DNA of 6,450 bases from positions 1 to 6,450 of the forward strand of contig CACZSA010000175.1 in assembly GCA_902783705.1 (NCBI GenBank), written 5' to 3'. The notes under the pieces are model-generated. The model saw nothing but the letters and a program-made list of their open reading frames with translations, had not been told where the DNA came from and made no database searches. Source of the DNA: an uncultured Ruminococcus sp. (GTDB lineage: Bacteria; Bacillota; Clostridia; Oscillospirales; CAG-272). The stretch's first letter is position 1. Each line of letters starts with the position of its first letter. A program made the position numbers and the translations under genes. Below, piece after piece: positions 5,479-6,450 of this stretch.

Positions 5479-6258
5479 ATGAGCGCTTATGACAAAGTTC
5501 TCGCGGCCCGCGCGTCCGACCGGGCGATGGGCAGCTTCTATATCGGGCAGATCATCGACAATTTCATCGAGCTGCACGGCGACCGTTCCTTCGGCGACGA
5601 CGGGGCGATCGTGGGCGGCGTGGGCTATCTGGACAAGCGTCCGGTGACGGTCATCACGATGCACCGGGGCGAATCGCTGGAAGAGCGCATGAAACGCAAT
5701 TTCGGCTGTCCTTCGCCCGAGGGATACCGGAAGGCGCTTCGCCTGATGAAGCAGGCGGAGAAGTTCGGGCGTCCCGTCATCTGCTTCGTCGGCTCGCCCG
5801 GCGCGTACTGCGGCATCACCGCCGAGGAGCGCGGGCAGGGGCAGGCGATCGCACAGAATCTCTGGGAGATGGCCGCGCTCGAGACGCCGATCCTCACGGT
5901 GGTGACGGGCGAGGGCGGATCGGGCGGCGCGCTGGCGCTGTCTGTCTGCGACAAGTTGATCATGTTTGAGAACGCGGTATATTCGGTGGTCTCGCCGGAG
6001 GGCTGCGCGACGATTCTATGGAAGGACGCGAACCGCGCGCCGGACGCCGCAGAGGTGCTGGGACTGACGTCCGCAGACCTCTACCGGCTCGGCATCGCGG
6101 ACGAGATCCTGCCGGAGGGGGATAAGACCCCCGCGGAGATCGCGAAGGATCTGAAGAAGACGCTGGTGTCGTCCCTGAAGGAGATCGACAAGGTACACAT
6201 CTCCCGTCTGCTCGCGACGCGGTACGAGCGGTACAGGCGGATCGGGAATCTTTATTAA
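5479..6258 (+). CDS. accA: Acetyl-CoA carboxylase carboxyltransferase, alpha subunit
   Basis: AccA pairs with AccD in the cytoplasmic alpha2-beta2 carboxyltransferase and contributes the carboxybiotin side of the active site. The 259-residue form lacks the roughly 50-residue N-terminal helical region of E. coli AccA (319 residues), as is usual in Firmicutes. Conserved segments are FIELHGDRSF (29-38), AIVGGVG (43-49), RRNFG-like KRNFGCPSPEGYRKALRLM (72-90), SPGAYCGITAEERGQ (106-120), EGGSGGALAL (145-154, oxyanion loop) and SPEGCATILWK (172-182). The stretch FVGSPGAYCG differs slightly from the common DTPGAYPG. A terminator begins about 12 nt after the stop, so accA is the last gene of the operon. 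No fusion to AccD or truncation is seen. Confidence 0.97.
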   Translation: MSAYDKVLAARASDRAMGSFYIGQIIDNFIELHGDRSFGDDGAIVGGVGYLDKRPVTVITMHRGESLEERMKRNFGCPSPEGYRKALRLMKQAEKFGRPVICFVGSPGAYCGITAEERGQGQAIAQNLWEMAALETPILTVVTGEGGSGGALALSVCDKLIMFENAVYSVVSPEGCATILWKDANRAPDAAEVLGLTSADLYRLGIADEILPEGDKTPAEIAKDLKKTLVSSLKEIDKVHISRLLATRYERYRRIGNLY

Positions 6259-6269
6259 AGTGAACAAAG

Positions 6270-6304
6270 AAAGGCGCGTGTATTTCCCCGTACACGCGCT
6301 TTTT
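6270..6304 (+). terminator. Intrinsic terminator after accA
   Basis: GCGCGTGTA (6274-6282) pairs perfectly with TACACGCGC (6291-6299) around an 8-nt loop, followed at once by TTTTT (6300-6304) and preceded by AAA (6270-6272). This is a textbook rho-independent terminator ending the fab-acc operon. Confidence 0.93.
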
Positions 6305-6335
6305 CTATGCTCTTTCGGCTTGCGCGCTGACGCTT

Positions 6336-6370
6336 GCGGATAATGGATCTTGCAGATCCATCGCTTTTTT
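6336..6370 (+). terminator. Second intrinsic terminator, downstream of the first
   Basis: ATGGATCT (6343-6350) pairs with AGATCCAT (6354-6361) around a TGC loop. GCG (6336-6338) can add pairs with CGC (6362-6364) across a 4-nt bulge, and TTTTTT (6365-6370) follows. It lies about 30 nt after the first terminator and could act as a backup. No gene lies between the two. Confidence 0.75.
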
Positions 6371-6386
6371 GTCCTTCCGGACGGGA

Positions 6387-6419
6387 CCAGAGAGGACCCT
6401 CGGGCCGGGCCCTCTCTGG
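6387..6419. other. G+C-rich hairpin near the window end
   Basis: CCAGAGAGG (6387-6395) pairs exactly with CCTCTCTGG (6411-6419). After an A·C mismatch (6396/6410), CCC (6397-6399) can pair with GGG (6407-6409). No T-run follows on the + strand and none is seen on the - strand, so it is not a standard terminator. It may belong to the leader of a gene beyond the window or to a dispersed repeat; neither can be tested here. Confidence 0.5.
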
Positions 6420-6450
6420 ACTTTCCCGGCCCCAAAGGAGAGGGAGGAGC

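Noticed and set aside
6318..6338. Direct repeat GCTTGCG at 6318-6324 and 6332-6338
   Set aside because: A 7-bp repeat in G+C-rich sequence is expected by chance, and the second copy is partly explained by the base of the second terminator.
6434..6449. Purine-rich AAAGGAGAGGGAGGAG as the ribosome binding site of a following gene
   Set aside because: It is plausible, but the window ends before any start codon, so it cannot be supported.

Overview
The window holds one co-directional gene cluster for bacterial type II fatty acid synthesis, all on the + strand. In order it contains the 3' end of an acyl carrier protein gene (acpP), then fabK, fabD, fabG, fabF, fabZ, accD and accA, followed by transcription terminators. 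Every complete gene has a recognisable product, full length and intact catalytic residues. I see no mobile element, tRNA, rRNA, CRISPR array or gene of unknown function.

The organism is most likely a high-G+C member of the Firmicutes, probably Clostridia. The FMN-dependent enoyl-ACP reductase FabK, the order acpP-fabK-fabD-fabG-fabF-fabZ-accD-accA, the purine-rich Shine-Dalgarno sites and the short AccA all fit that group. The G+C-rich third codon positions argue against streptococci, which share the gene order. The genus cannot be read from the sequence.

Layout: bases 1-85 are the ACP C-terminus, overlapping fabK by ATGA. Bases 82-2744 (fabK, fabD, fabG) are packed with gaps of 9 and 11 nt. 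A 94-nt gap at 2745-2838 holds an imperfect hairpin and a pyrimidine tract. Bases 2839-4518 carry fabF and fabZ. The 137-nt gap 4519-4655 is AT-rich (about 43% G+C by my count). It holds three back-to-back hairpins and a plausible sigma-70-type promoter just before accD. Bases 4656-6258 carry accD and accA. Bases 6259-6450 hold no gene but contain two intrinsic terminators and a third, G+C-rich hairpin.

How the genes work together: AccD and AccA form the carboxyltransferase that makes malonyl-CoA. FabD moves the malonyl group to ACP. FabF condenses malonyl-ACP with the growing chain, FabG reduces the 3-keto group, FabZ dehydrates and FabK reduces the enoyl bond.

The biotin carboxyl carrier (accB) and biotin carboxylase (accC) genes, which in the streptococcal version of this cluster flank fabZ, are absent. 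The accC position is occupied by the hairpin and promoter region. That non-coding region is the most interesting part of the window. I do not see a new multi-gene system.
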